From Candolleomyces eurysporus (lineage: Eukaryota; Basidiomycota; Agaricomycetes; Agaricales; Psathyrellaceae): a DNA stretch of 48,046 bases. How positions within the stretch are numbered: position 1 is the first letter of the stretch; every line of letters starts with the position of its first letter. A model generated the notes under the pieces. It saw only the letters and a program-made list of their open reading frames with translations. It did not search any database and was not told the DNA's origin. The translations under genes were made by a program, and so were the position numbers. Positions 21,529-33,183 of this stretch are shown one piece after another. Where the stretch lies: contig JANBPK010000019.1 in assembly GCA_027579435.1 (NCBI GenBank), positions 1-48,046 on the forward strand, in the 5' to 3' direction.

Positions 21529-24500
21529 ATGGCTTCCTCGAATATGAACCTCAACCGTGGTCGCCGTCGAAACTCTAGCGGTCCTCAACTACAAGCCCCT
21601 CCGAGTCGACGGTCAAGCAGCTTACGAGCGGGGATCTCGAGGCTTGCAGCCACAACATCTGCTACGAGGCCACCAATACAGCCAGTGGGGACGGATGGGC
21701 TGAGCACCTCAGTCCCGGGTGAAAGTGCGCCTGTATTGCCGATGCCCCGGAGCCAGAAAGCAAAGTCGTACGGTACTCTGAATGCCCCTCGCATTTCACG
21801 TAGGACGAGCGAAGGAGGGGCGGGATACATCGAAGGGACAAGAAAACCACCATCCACTCGTAATCTACCGTCCGCCAGCACGCACCTTTCCAGTGGTTCT
21901 ACCCATCGTTTACCGACCCGTTCATTTCTCCTTCCGCCGGGGGCTAGCACTGGCATCGGCCCCGGCAGGGCGAAGCCACCACCGCCGAAACACCAGCGTA
22001 CATCTAAAACGTCCCAGAAGCTTGTCGTGCTGCCGTCGGCACCCCAAACGAAACCTCTGGCCAAACAGCTCGTCTTGTTGGATGAAGGACAAGAAACATC
22101 CGATGATGCGACTCATCCACGAGGCAATCTGCCACCGCGACGATCCGTAACGTTCCAACCCCCCGCTGGCAAAGACAAGCCCTATGACCAAGAAGGCGAA
22201 GACGGGGGCGAAAGGGAAGAGAGACTTAAACATGATGAGTCCGAAGCGTCGAAATTGAGAATTCGCGATTACAAGACTAATGCCGAACGGATGTCTAAAG
22301 AGGAACGCAAGAAAGCCGGATTCAGGCGCATCACTGCGTATTGCGTAGCTGAGGGTCTCAAGATGAAGCCCTTGGCTGGCTTTCTGAAGCGAGAGCACAA
22401 CGTCCTTCCCCGGGTCTTTGACGAGGCATTATACGCTGTGAGTGTCACGAAATCCCTAACCGCTTTTTGCAAAGACCAAAGCCATTATAGATGTATCATC
22501 TTCCCTTACTTCCTGGATACGGTCCGCAAACCAACGTTCGATCATCAGCGCCACCTGCACCCATACAACCAGTATCAGGCGACAAGGGAAAATCAATTTT
22601 GACTAGATTAGAAGAAGCGGAAGAAAACGGGTACCAAGGATTTTATTTTCCTGCCACCCAAAACCTGATCAACTTGGAAGATGGTCCAAATGGCGCCCAT
22701 GATGGTTTCACCACTGAAGATGGTGATAGACCCGCCGACCCTTCGACGATCCTACCTGGCGTCGTCCAGCCCGCGGCAGTCGACGAAGTACGAGAGTACG
22801 ACGGATATGTCACCAGCAGCTCCCTCCCCCGCGAAACCGAAGGCGTTCTATCCCGCCCTGACCCAGAGCCGTTCGCGTACGAGTATAACCCATACCCATC
22901 AGAGTCAAGTTCTGTTTCGTCGAAGGGATCGACGCTGCGCAAGCATGGTCAGGCAGATCTCACTGCCTCCGACTTCGACCACAGCGATATGGAGCACACC
23001 ACCACCCCCCCTCCTGACATCCAACTCAAATACGAGCGTCGCTACTGAACGAGACCTGCGAGCCAAGCGTCATGCTATTGACTCGGGTATAGAAACGGAC
23101 GACCCGGGCATTGAAACCGACCCCGGGGTGTATAGGTCTTGGAGCCCCGGTCCACGAAAGAGCGCACCTGCTGCTGACGAAGACGGCGAGATGGCGGCGT
23201 CGATCATGACGACAATTCCTCTCCGTGGTAGCAGGATCTCTGACTCGGGAGATCAGGATGTGCGGGGGACGGCGTCGTCGGGGATAGATGATTCGAATGA
23301 CGACGATACAGGCACATCTCGGCCTTCAATAGTCAGAGCTGCGACACTACCAAACATCGAGGGGTTTGGCGGTGATGTTGACAATTCGGAGATAGTAAAT
23401 GAATTGGTCCAAGATGAGCTTCTCAGCGCCGTCGAGGGCCCTTCGGCGTACGAAAGGCAACTGGCTTACGAACGCGAGCGGCAGCAGGAAGCTGATGATC
23501 ACGAGGTCATTTTGGGTTTGGAGCGGGAGCGCCTACGCCAGTTGGAATATGAGCAAGCGCTGGAAAGGGAGCAGGATCGTGAGCGGGAGCGTCAGCTTGA
23601 TAGTGTTGGAGAGGTGGTGTTCTTTGAATATGGCGTTTTGGTGTTCTTTGGGTTGACGGAGAGGGAGGAGAGGGATATTTTGGAGGATATCGAGCAAGCG
23701 GGGGTCATAAGGCGTCCTATTTCGGAAGATGATTTCGAGATTGAGGAGTGTCACTTCGCTGTAAGTTTCTCCCTGTCTCTCTTGTTTANCCCCCCACGTT
23801 CCCGGATCTGATTAGTCTTCCGTTTATCCAGCACGACCCTAAAATAAGCTATCCGCGAATATACAACGACTTCTTCAGTACGTATCGTCTTCCTTTCATC
23901 CGTGTTCAGCCAGATTTTAATCTATGCCCACCTTTTCCCCTTAGCTTTGAAATCCCGGTCTCATCTTCTGAAACTGTCAATCGCCCATGCGCTCGCGCAA
24001 TCAACTCTGCTAGCGCGATACGAGACTCTGGCCCAGCAAACCCTCTCATCCCCATTGACCCTATCCATACCTCGGCAGCTAGCCAGCTCCGGCTCACTCC
24101 AGCTCCGTCGGCATGAAGCCCTCAAGCTTACAGGACGTTTATTCAAGTTGCGCCGAGACGTAAACCTGGTATCCAACGTACTCGACGTACCCGAGTTATT
24201 CTGGAGCGAAGCAAGCTTGAAGGATTTGTATGACGCTGTTAGAGACTATATGGAGATTGGTCCCCGAGTTGAGAACTTGAATGAGAAGTTGGGTGTGGCC
24301 AGTGATTTCGTATGTGTTCTTCTCTATCTTCTTTCTGTTTTTTTCTTGCTTTTCCGACCTCCACGGTTATGGGTGATATCCCCACTCTGACCGNAGATCN
24401 TTTTTTTATTTTCAATTTGTGCTGTGCATCGGCTAACGCGCGCTTATGCTTACAATTTTGTTTTTGGTTAGTTGGACGCCATTCACGATCATTTGAACAA

Positions 24501-24935
24501 CAATGCGATGGAGCGGATCACTTGGATTATTATTTGGTGCGTGCTTTGCTTGAAAGTCATCCAACATTCCTATTAACCACACCTTTGCGCCGCTGGCTCA
24601 ATGTACGTAGGCTCATCGTAGTTGCTGTCCTCGTTGAACTGGTGGGTACCCTTCCTGTGTTCTTCCATTTACAACGGGCGCTCATTCTCTCCGTCACTAC
24701 ACGTCTGCCTACCCCACTCCCATTCCCACTTTCTCCGTTCATTGGAATGGTTATTTCGTATAGGGAGAAATCATCGCACGACTGGTCGTCCACTCCACAC
24801 TGGAATCCGAGCGATCTGCAGCCAGAGCAATCATAAATGCAATACCGAATACTGCCACTGCGGCTCCACTTTCCAAGGATGAAGCTCTCCGCATTCTAGA
24901 AGGGATTATGAACACGCNAAAAAACGTCATCATGA
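21529..24935 (+). CDS. RMD1: RMD1/RMND1-family protein (DUF155)
   Basis: Seven exons (21529-22437, 22491-23760, 23832-23877, 23945-24309, 24472-24536, 24611-24641, 24764-24935), about 951 aa. Residues 1-260 are Ser/Pro/Arg-rich and probably disordered. The DUF155 core begins RRITAYCVAEGLKM and resumes after a long acidic and ER/EQ-rich insertion with GEVVFFEYGVLVFFGLTE, FEIEECHF and YPRIYNDFF. A helical part follows, then a C-terminal membrane segment (ITWIIIWLIVVAVLVEL). The yeast and fission-yeast relatives (Rmd1, Sif2/Sif3) are linked to meiotic nuclear division; human RMND1 is mitochondrial. The role here is by homology only. Exon 2 is one base too long for the frame: both reading frames meet at a run of seven C at about 22995-23001. 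The C-terminus depends on the N at 24918: with it the stop is 24956-24958. Confidence 0.88.
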
Positions 24936-24958
24936 CTTTTCAGTTTATCCACCGATGA

Positions 24959-26069
24959 TTTATTCATGGATTTATCGAAGCGTTCATTCACGATTCATTC
25001 TTCGCCAGTTTGTTAGTAGTATAATGCGATACCGGATACCCCTTTCGCTTCATTCATCTACGTCTTCCATGTCATTGTACTAGGGGTACTGCTTGGCGGT
25101 AGGCGGGTCATTTAGTTAGTACGGATAGTAATAGTAGTGGAACATAGCATTCCGGTCTTTTCACTTCACCTTCGGCAAGCTCTCCTGTCCATGTCAGCGC
25201 TGTCTACGATGACATTTTTCTCCACAACCCCACCGTGCTTCCTTGGACTCTCGGGCACGGTGTAACCACACACACCTACCGCATGTATACCAATGCGTGC
25301 TTTGCTTGGTTATTAGACGCTTAAACTACGCGGAAGGGCTGTGCCAATGAGCCGGAGACGGAGACTCGGATTGCAGAGCGTGGCACTGACAATGTTCCTG
25401 CTTCTTCCCGAGGGCTTCGGATATTGTCTGGCGTCCATTTACACCACATCCTCATCTCCAGCTATGGTTCTGAACATATCTGCGGAGCGCCTGGCTACGT
25501 ATACTAACAACCAAATCGGAGCAAACCAACCATTCCATGTAGATGGTAAAAAAAAGTACAGGATTACTATAAATATTCTAATTGCATACCCGAAGAGTTG
25601 GTGCACAAAGAGATGAAAAAAGGGACAGGGGAGGGAAAAAGACGATGATGATGTAGCAAGTACCGGCCAACGAAATGTGAACAAAGCATTCGTAAACACA
25701 CAAATCAAATGGTGGTAAGTAAGCATGGACGCGAGAACGATTCAATGTTGGCGGGGATTCGGTGGCGGTAGTAGGTGGCAAAAGGGACGAACGACGATCG
25801 ATATACTGAACACTACGGAGATCTGGCATGTATGGTACGATATGTTGATACTGATAACTATGGGCACGGCCTCATCTAGTGTCCGATTAATCACTGGTTA
25901 GGTAGGTTGGTGGGCGGGGTTGGGTCGAATTCAGTCTATTTCACATCTCCTCCGATTGCAACAGGGAGGGGATGACCAAAGAGGGTCCGACAGATCCTCG
26001 TGTCTATTGGCGGAAGGAGGGAAGAGGGCGGAAGCAGATGGAGGTAAGAAAGTTTTTCCCGGTCCCCCT
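24959..26069. other. intergenic between convergent genes
   Basis: 3' flanks of the RMD1-type gene and of the transporter gene. Only short, atypical open frames; no gene supported. Confidence 0.7.
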
Positions 26070-27742
26070 TTACTTGCCCCCAGATGTCTTGAACAGGACG
26101 AGACCACATAGAGCAATCGAATACCCTGTGAAAAGGGGAAAAAAAGAATATCGGTCGGTCAGAAAAAGGCACCGAAGAGCAAAGTAGAATATTGGGAAAA
26201 GAAGCGCGTGTGGGGTAAAAGCGACCGAAATGGAATGTCGAGAAAGATGTAAAGAAATGTCCGAACATTCTTCACGTCCCGAAGTCTTTGGTAAAAGAGT
26301 ACGAGTGGGTTCTATGGATAGAAATCATAGTGGAAAAAAAAGAAGAGAAGAGTAGGACTTGGGCGTATCATCAATTACGCAGCGTACATGGAAGAATTCT
26401 TTCACAGCATATAGGAAAATAAAATCAGGATGGGACTCACCGAATACTTGCGTCGGTGTCACCGATGCGCCAAAGATGATTACAGAACCAGTAATGAGCA
26501 AAATATCCTGTGGCGCAAGGAGGTCAGTACCCGACCTGAGAAATCCGAATAATGGAACATGTCAAGCCGACAATCTAGCCAGGTCCGTTACGAGACCGTT
26601 CAAAGATAATCATCTCCGCCCATAGACCATCACTTGCCCGGTATCCAGGGGTTGACGGACAGGGTGGTGTGCGGCATACCAAACGAGATAGCGGAAACAA
26701 GAAACTCACCTTGAAAACGCCAGCCAGAGTGAGAATCAGACCGCTACCAGCACTAACCAGGAACACGGCAGCAACGTTCAAGAGGAACGCAACACCGGCA
26801 TTGCTGATTAAGACAAGGGCGCCTATGTCCTTCAAAGCGTAAAATGGCGCCAAACCCTCAGTGAAGGGAATGACAAGGCCGGTGATAACAGCGCAGACGG
26901 GCGCATAGTAGTGCAATGAGACCAGAGGATCCATCTTGAGGTTGTGGAGTAGAATTTGGATCATAACCAATCGCGAAGACTCGAACTAACGACCGAGCAG
27001 CATTAATCAGTAGGGAATTAGAGTGGGATGGAACTAGGACGCACAGCGACGGCAGCAGCTTGGGTGAGGAACCCAAAGAGGTTGAAATGCATTTCACCCT
27101 GTGAAGTGAGGGCGACGCCGGTCGAGATCATGACCACAATGATTGCCAGCTTCTTGTTCGGCTCTTGGAGGCGGAACGACCATGAGATTAACAGGATCGC
27201 CACCGGAGTGAAGGCCTAGGGAAATTTTAAGAATGGTGTCGTCGGAAGAACTGAGACACACGCACCTTGAGCATCTGAATGTACGCAACGCTCAGGTAGA
27301 GATAAGCGGTATTGCTCAGGACGAGACTGCCCGAGAAGAGCACTCCAATCGGCAAGATTGACTTCATGAACATGTCTTTGCTCATGTGAATGTCCTTGGC
27401 CGCGTCCAGGAGGTGCGTTGTGCGCTGCAGCACGCGGGTGCCCACTGCAGCGAATGCCAGGTGGAATGTTACGAGGAAGACGGGGTACTTGAACATGAGG
27501 GTGTTGTACACATGGTTATTGTAAAGGATGACCGCAGAGCTGAGGACGATCCAGATAGGGATGATCATAGCAGCCGAAAGCTTGGGTTTGCTGGGCTTCG
27601 GGGCATTGGCAGTGACGGGCGTTGGCAGTGGGCTCTCGGCGTCACGGCTATCGTCAGACGAGGTGTCCTTGTTGGCGTCGAGCAGCAGCTCTGCCGCCCG
27701 TTTCTCTTCGTCGTGCATGATTTCCTTGGTAGTAGAAGACAT
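26070..27742 (-). CDS. triose-phosphate-transporter-family (DMT) protein
   Basis: Six exons (27742-27266, 27215-27045, 26985-26710, 26507-26441, 26125-26070), giving five coding blocks and 348 aa with all phases closing; intron 3 is long (about 200 nt) and could hide an alternative exon. After a polar N-terminus with acidic and Ser-rich stretches come about 9-10 hydrophobic segments, beginning AAMIIPIWIVLSSAVILYNN and including LLISWSFRL, KLAIIVVMISTGVAL and LVLISNAGVAFLLNVAAVFL. The motif SAGSGLILTLAGVFKDILL near the C-terminus is typical of TPT/nucleotide-sugar transporters of the drug/metabolite superfamily. Such proteins sit in Golgi or ER membranes in fungi; the substrate cannot be inferred. 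It is divergent from LSM8. Confidence 0.9.
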
Positions 27743-28039
27743 TTCCAGCGAGATTTGGCGTATGAAACTGGGTCTGGCTGGCGCTTGGGGCGNAAATTTA
27801 AAAAGCTAAGGCTACGAGGCACGCTGGGTCAGCCACTGGGCGCTGCTGGCTGCAGAGGGAGGACGTACAGCGACTATGGTGTGGGCCAAAGGGGGGGAGA
27901 TTGAGAAAGAAAATAAGGGGGAAGATGGTGGTAGAGAGGAAGGAAGTTTCAGGGACAATGTTGAGCAGCAAGAATGGACATCGACGGCACGTGCCAAGCC
28001 GAGCACCACTTCGCCACCGACCGCGACGTCCTCTGTCCC
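27743..28039. promoter_or_regulatory. shared divergent promoter (transporter / LSM8)
   Basis: Only 297 bp separate the two start codons. The interval contains a 10-bp palindrome GGCACGTGCC (27986-27995) with a CACGTG E-box at 27988-27993, 47 nt before the LSM8 ATG, and an AT-rich AAATTTAAAAAG near 27794. CACGTG is bound by bHLH factors in fungi; regulation of these genes by it is inference. Confidence 0.5.
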
Positions 28040-28431
28040 ATGTCCAGCCTCCAGGGCTATGTTGACCGTCGCGTCCTGCTCATTCTCCAGGACGGACGCT
28101 CCATCGTCGTCAGTACTCTCAGCTGTTCCCGCTGCACGCCCTTGACAGTCTCAAAAACAGGGCAATCTCGCCGGCTTCGACCAAAAATCAAACGTCGTCC
28201 TCTCAGACTCGAAGGAACGCGTGTATAGCACGGACGAAGGAGTAGAAGAGATACCGTTGGGTCTCTATCTCGTCAAGGGTGATATGATGTGTGTGGCCGT
28301 TCGTTTCTCTTCTGGATCGCTGCTCAACCCACTGCCATAGCATCTTGATTGGAGAGCTCGATGAAGCAATTGATCAGTCCACCGATTTATCGACAATCCG
28401 AGCTGAACCTCTGCCTCCAATCCGCTATTGA
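28040..28431 (+). CDS. LSM8: U6 snRNA-associated Sm-like protein LSm8
   Basis: Three exons (28040-28108, 28161-28288, 28341-28431), 95 aa, the usual size of LSm8. It begins MSSLQGYVDRRVLLILQDGR (Sm1) and continues GNLAGFDQKSNVVLSDS; the Sm2 end is YLVKGDMIILIGELDE. The C-terminus PLPPIRY is typical. LSm8 replaces LSm1 in the nuclear LSm2-8 ring, which binds the 3' end of U6 snRNA during splicing. ATG 28040 was chosen because family members start MSSLQ; an in-frame upstream ATG at 27974 would add 22 residues. The gene is intact. Confidence 0.96.
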
Positions 28432-29395
28432 ATCACGCATCCAGGACGCCTCGGAAAAGAAAAAGGCACACCAGCAGAAACACTCGACGCTTACGGTCAC
28501 CCCGTTGAACCAAAAGCCTTGGCTGACGCCGGACCGCACCTCATCTTGGAATCTCAGGGAGTGTTTCGGACAGAGGGGGTTCGTAAAACAGAACGTCAGG
28601 AACCTACTCCATTTTGCCATTGGACAACTCCTTCTCTTTCGGCATTGCTACACAACCATTCCAGTCTCTGGCCTACATGCATGTCAAATAGAACGATCCT
28701 TTGACTCAGTCTCGTTTTCTCCGTTCCCAAAGACATCGCAGTCAAGGTCCATGGCTCAGTGTACACGCTGAAACAAGATCGATTTGATGGAATAAATGCT
28801 TGGGTCCTCGACAACTACCCTATATACGTACGTACCATCGTCCATCCCAGGGCACCATGCCGAAATCCCACAGCAAAACATATCCGCAGAAGACAGTTCT
28901 CACCTAATTCAAAGTTTTTTTTGGATTATGGAGACCATCATTAACACTAGCGACAATGTCAAACGCTCGAATTTCGCGCTTCGCGGCGCGCAGGGCTGTT
29001 CATCCGATGATATGATATTCAAATGATATCAGCAAAATGCCCGGACCTAAGCAAGTAAGCACCCGTCGAGTTAGCCGGCGTCTCGAGCTCTCGTCTCAGC
29101 TACTTTGCGCCCATCGTGCATCATCCTTTCGTCCAACAGAAGCGGTAGAAGAATACTCGTGAAAATCGGTTCTATTCAAACTCTATCGACATGAGGCCTG
29201 CCAACAGTGCGACTGAAATTAGGAAACGGATACATGGAGAGAATGCAGTAAGCTAAGTGAAAAGTGAGCGCAGTAATAAGCTATGTAGCTACAGAACCCA
29301 GACCTAAGAATACACGGTAATAATTGCACAGTTCCTAGTTTGATATCTCGATATCAGAAATGATGTCCGTGGCATCCCAGTTCGCCCCGAACTAA
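28432..29395. other. unassigned interval
   Basis: There are short coding-like stretches on the plus strand, such as PKALADAGPHLILESQG near 28515 and KVHGSVYTLKQDRFDGINAW near 28745. No consistent exon chain or start could be built, and I do not recognise a family. It may hold a small or decayed gene. Confidence 0.4.
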
Positions 29396-30290
29396 TTAAT
29401 CCAGATTTCTCCCCGAGCTGAAGAGGATCGCAGCCAAAACGCACACATCTAGCAACCCTGACTGGATAGCCCTGTTGGTGATATCGAGCAGGATGCCATC
29501 CCCATCTCGCCCTCTCACAATGCGCGCAACAAATTCCGATGGACTGCTGCCCGCCGTATACAGCTGCGCATGACGCGGGTTCCCCATCGAGATCCAGGCC
29601 GAAATGAAGAGGGAGAAGAGACCGGAATTCATTTCGACACGAGGCAGCAGTCGGATTGTGTGTTTGTAGACATATCGAAAGGACGAAGCGGACACACCAT
29701 CAGCACACGAGCCATCAACCGAAAGAAGAGAACAAGGCTAGACTTACGAAGAAGATTCCCGTGTTGAAGACCCAATTATACTCTCGTCCGCGAGCTATCA
29801 TGGTGCGATACTTCCTATCGTTGCTCCAGGCCAACCACTGGCCAACCGTCTGTCGGGCAACCGAGCCGGCGAGGGACACATACGGCGACCTCTGCCACTC
29901 GATCGTCCCAACAGCTTCTCCGCGTGCCGGTCCAGAAGCCTGTTCATTCACCAGCACCGTGTTCCCAACTCCATGCGTCGCAATAGTGAAGGACTTCTGA
30001 CCTTGCGGCCCCACCACGGTAGAGTTTAAGACGGTGTTTGTCGGTGACGCAAAACGGAATGTGGTGATCTGCATCTGGGCAAGCGCCGATTGATTCGAAG
30101 CCGCAGCTGCAGCGGCGGCGGCAGAAGGTTGCGTGCCATCGCCGGTCGAGAACCCCATAGGAAAGCCATAGTTCGAGAGTCCGGACGGCAGCGCCCCGAA
30201 TATCGAAGTGGGAGAATGAGGTTTGTCGTGGTCTGTTACAGCGAGAGGGTGCTGGTAGCCCCATTGCGCAAAAGGGTTTTCGCCTGACAT
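29396..30290 (-). CDS. DUF6593-like basidiomycete protein
   Basis: Two exons (30290-29748 and 29563-29396), 236 aa, phase 0 junction. An N-terminal Pro/Gly/Ser region ends in an Ala tract (about residues 55-65). A beta-rich domain follows: ALAQMQITTFRFASPTNTVL, TIEWQRSPYVSLAG, then RKYRTMIARGREYNWVFNTG, and a last strand/helix pair in exon 2 (PSEFVARIVRG, QSGLLDVCVLAAILFSSGR). This pattern matches the DUF6593 proteins common in Agaricomycetes, whose function is unknown. The intron (about 184 nt) is longer than is usual here and has a standard GTAAGT donor. Confidence 0.75.
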
Positions 30291-33183
30291 AACGGTTTGT
30301 CTGGGAAGATTTGTTTGTTTGTTTGTCAGAGATATATGTCAGAAATCAGGATTTCACAAGGGTATGTCGGCTCGGCAGCCAGGGAGAGTTGTGTAGAGTG
30401 CGAGAGGAGAAGAATCGGAATGCTTTGGGGGGGGAGGATGATGAGTTTCCGTCGTCCTTATATACTGTTCCGAGTGAGATCGATCGCCGGTTGGATTTAG
30501 CGCTGAGGGTTCCTGGATGCATAGACCCGGAACCCCCGAGTGTATTTGTGCATGGCCGGTATACCAGACACTGAATCATTTTAGCAGCCTGCGGTCCATG
30601 TTGAGGAATCTTGACAACCTCCGGGTCTGACTCCTTTTGGCTTGACTAATTGGCTGTTGTGCCAATGATGGATCTCCTTCAGATTTAAAAAGCGGTGCAA
30701 GCATTGGTGGATACTGATCTTTGACAGTAGGAAGGCTGGCTCAAGTCCCCGCGTACTCAGAACCCAAAGTAGAGCCAGTGGCAATCAATTAAAGCCGGTT
30801 TTCATTCATCGCGTCCGATTCAGACATGGTGAAAGTTCTCCGACAGCATAGTCAAAGTGATTCACTGGAAGGTAATAGCCGCGGCGCCCATCCGGGGAGA
30901 TAGGGTTACACGCAAGCCCTTCCACGCCGTCGGGTTCTGGAAATGGGGCTACTTGAGTATGGAAGGAGCATGTCAACTTGTTGGTCCCACTGCTTGTTTC
31001 GAAAGAAAGCCTGTGGACTTCTCGGAGACAAGCTATTCCAGGTACACACAATTTCGGATTGGATTGATGCTTAAATGGATACTATGAACTCAATTCCCGA
31101 GAAAACCCTTGATCGAGAAAGGTCTGCATAGAAAGGAAGTCGAAATGCGCTATAAGGGTACATATGCATTCATTTTGGCACATGAGGTGAGATTGCAGTA
31201 GGAACTTCACTACAAGGTTTGTTATCCTCAGTTCGACCGCCGCTGTGGGCGCGCTGGTGTACTTGCTTTGCAAATTCGTCAATCAGAATGCTTGAGTGGA
31301 AAGAAAGCTAGCTGATCACTGTGCCAACGATCCAGTGCTTCCTCACCCGAGCCTACGATACGAGATCTTGTGCACCTGAAGTACAGCTTTCTCTTAGTTC
31401 CTCGGATAGGCTTCGTCCATATATATCACTGGGCGCTGATGATGGCATGGCGATCATTAATAGGCGAAAAACAAGCTTGGATGTGCCATGATAGTTGAGG
31501 CTATAGGAGCTGTTTTTCCTATATCAGCACAGCGAGGTGACTGCGGAAGAGGTCGCCGAAAACCCCGATCATTTTTGATCCGTTCACGGAAACGTGTTTT
31601 CCAACTGCTGGCGCCCGAGCTCCCAAGTGCAGGCGGCAGTTGGTCTGTTGCGACTTTAAGAGCCACCAGGAGCGGCGAATTATATCATGTAACGCCATAT
31701 TTTTGGCAGCTAGCGCGTCTATCCGAGCTTAGACAGTATTACTAAGGAGGGTAAAATTTAAATACCTGTGTTCTATTTGCAAGACCGGTCCTCTTAGGAG
31801 CGGGTGCTCTGACCTTTGTTACCACCGGTCGTCATCACTAACGCCATGGTTACCGAAAACCCAAAGGGTGATCCAGGGCCTCTCTCTTGTAATGATGGTT
31901 CAAGTTGCCGAACTCTGGCCAGATACTCGGAAAGTTTGAATATTCAAGTGAAGGAAGTGAAGGGTAGGGTGCAGACCGGCACATATGCAGCATCGAAAGC
32001 CCCGCGAGGCCGGAAATTACACTGACTTGAGCTAGCTTGGGCTAAAATGACTTGGACATAGGAATCTGGACCGTTCAGCATGATCTATCGTGGCCCTAGA
32101 AGGTCTCCATGGAATAACACCAAGTGTTTCACCAACTGCCTGTGTCACTACCCTAGAAAATAGGTATCGGACTCTCGGGCCCCGTCTACACGGGTTGAAC
32201 ACTATAAGATTATAATCACTGGGCTCTGGAAGCTAAGCAAGCCAGTTATCACACAGTAGCACTGACGTATCTTCGCAAGCGGGCAGTTTTCCCGCAGAAA
32301 GTCCGCTGAGTATCAAAAGTTCTGCTCTTCAACGTCTATCATGACTCAAGCGGTAGGTAATCCTTTGAAACCAAACAGCTGTATGTCACCTTTTAAGTGA
32401 ACTAGTGAACATTGGACGCTGGAGTCATCACGCAGCTGATGCCGAGGCCTTGATGGTCCGACTGAAGACAGATCTTTGATGAGGCGGCCCCGGGATTTTG
32501 ATGGAGGAGGTCACTTTTGTGATACTAGAAAAAAAAAACCAAGGTGCCCTGGCACGAGCACCGTAGAAAAGAGCGCCTTATGTTGCTATTCTCATGTTTC
32601 GTTTAGTCAGTCTGAGTCAATATGCAAGTAGACCGGAAGAATAACTTGAAGGGATATCCTCCGAATCCTGCGGGGCAAAGAGTATATACATAGTTGCGCG
32701 ATAGCCGAGTGTCGAAAATGATATAATTGGGGGCAACCTCAAACGTTCACAGAGGCAATCGTTGCGGTCAGGCGTTTCAGCTCTTATGTACCGATGATTA
32801 ATTAGCGAGGTCAAGATAATAGCACAGGTTGGGATTGTTCAGACCGCGCAGCTGCTCGGGTGTAGCGATCACGAGCCGACATTGAACGATTTTGTTGACG
32901 CGATACTAGGATTAATTTCTCTCTAAGCACTTCCGAGGTGCGACGGCGAGTGAGATATGCAGGTACATTGTCAATACACTCCTTGACGTTCAAAGAGATT
33001 GTCCAGAAGTTGAAAAGTCTGTGTTTCAGGGGAAGCGCTGGGAACTGTCATTCGACTTACTCTGGAGCGTGTTTCATGCCACCAGACGGGGAAGGTGGCC
33101 AACTGCTGCGTGCAAATGGATTCACATTCGTAGTGGAAAACATCGGTACAAACGTAAGACTCCGCTATTACTGCAAAACAATG
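30291..33183. other. gene-poor interval of 2.9 kb
   Basis: The first 200 nt are the promoter side of the DUF6593-like gene. The rest has only short open frames (at most 89 codons) with no family resemblance, and an A10 run near 32530. I see no RNA gene or complete element in it. Confidence 0.6.

Noticed and set aside
32200..32250. Possible 5S rRNA fragment (CTCTGGAAGCTAAGCA, like the 5S internal promoter)
   Set aside because: Only about 15 nt match; the rest of the 5S secondary structure and the downstream box are absent.
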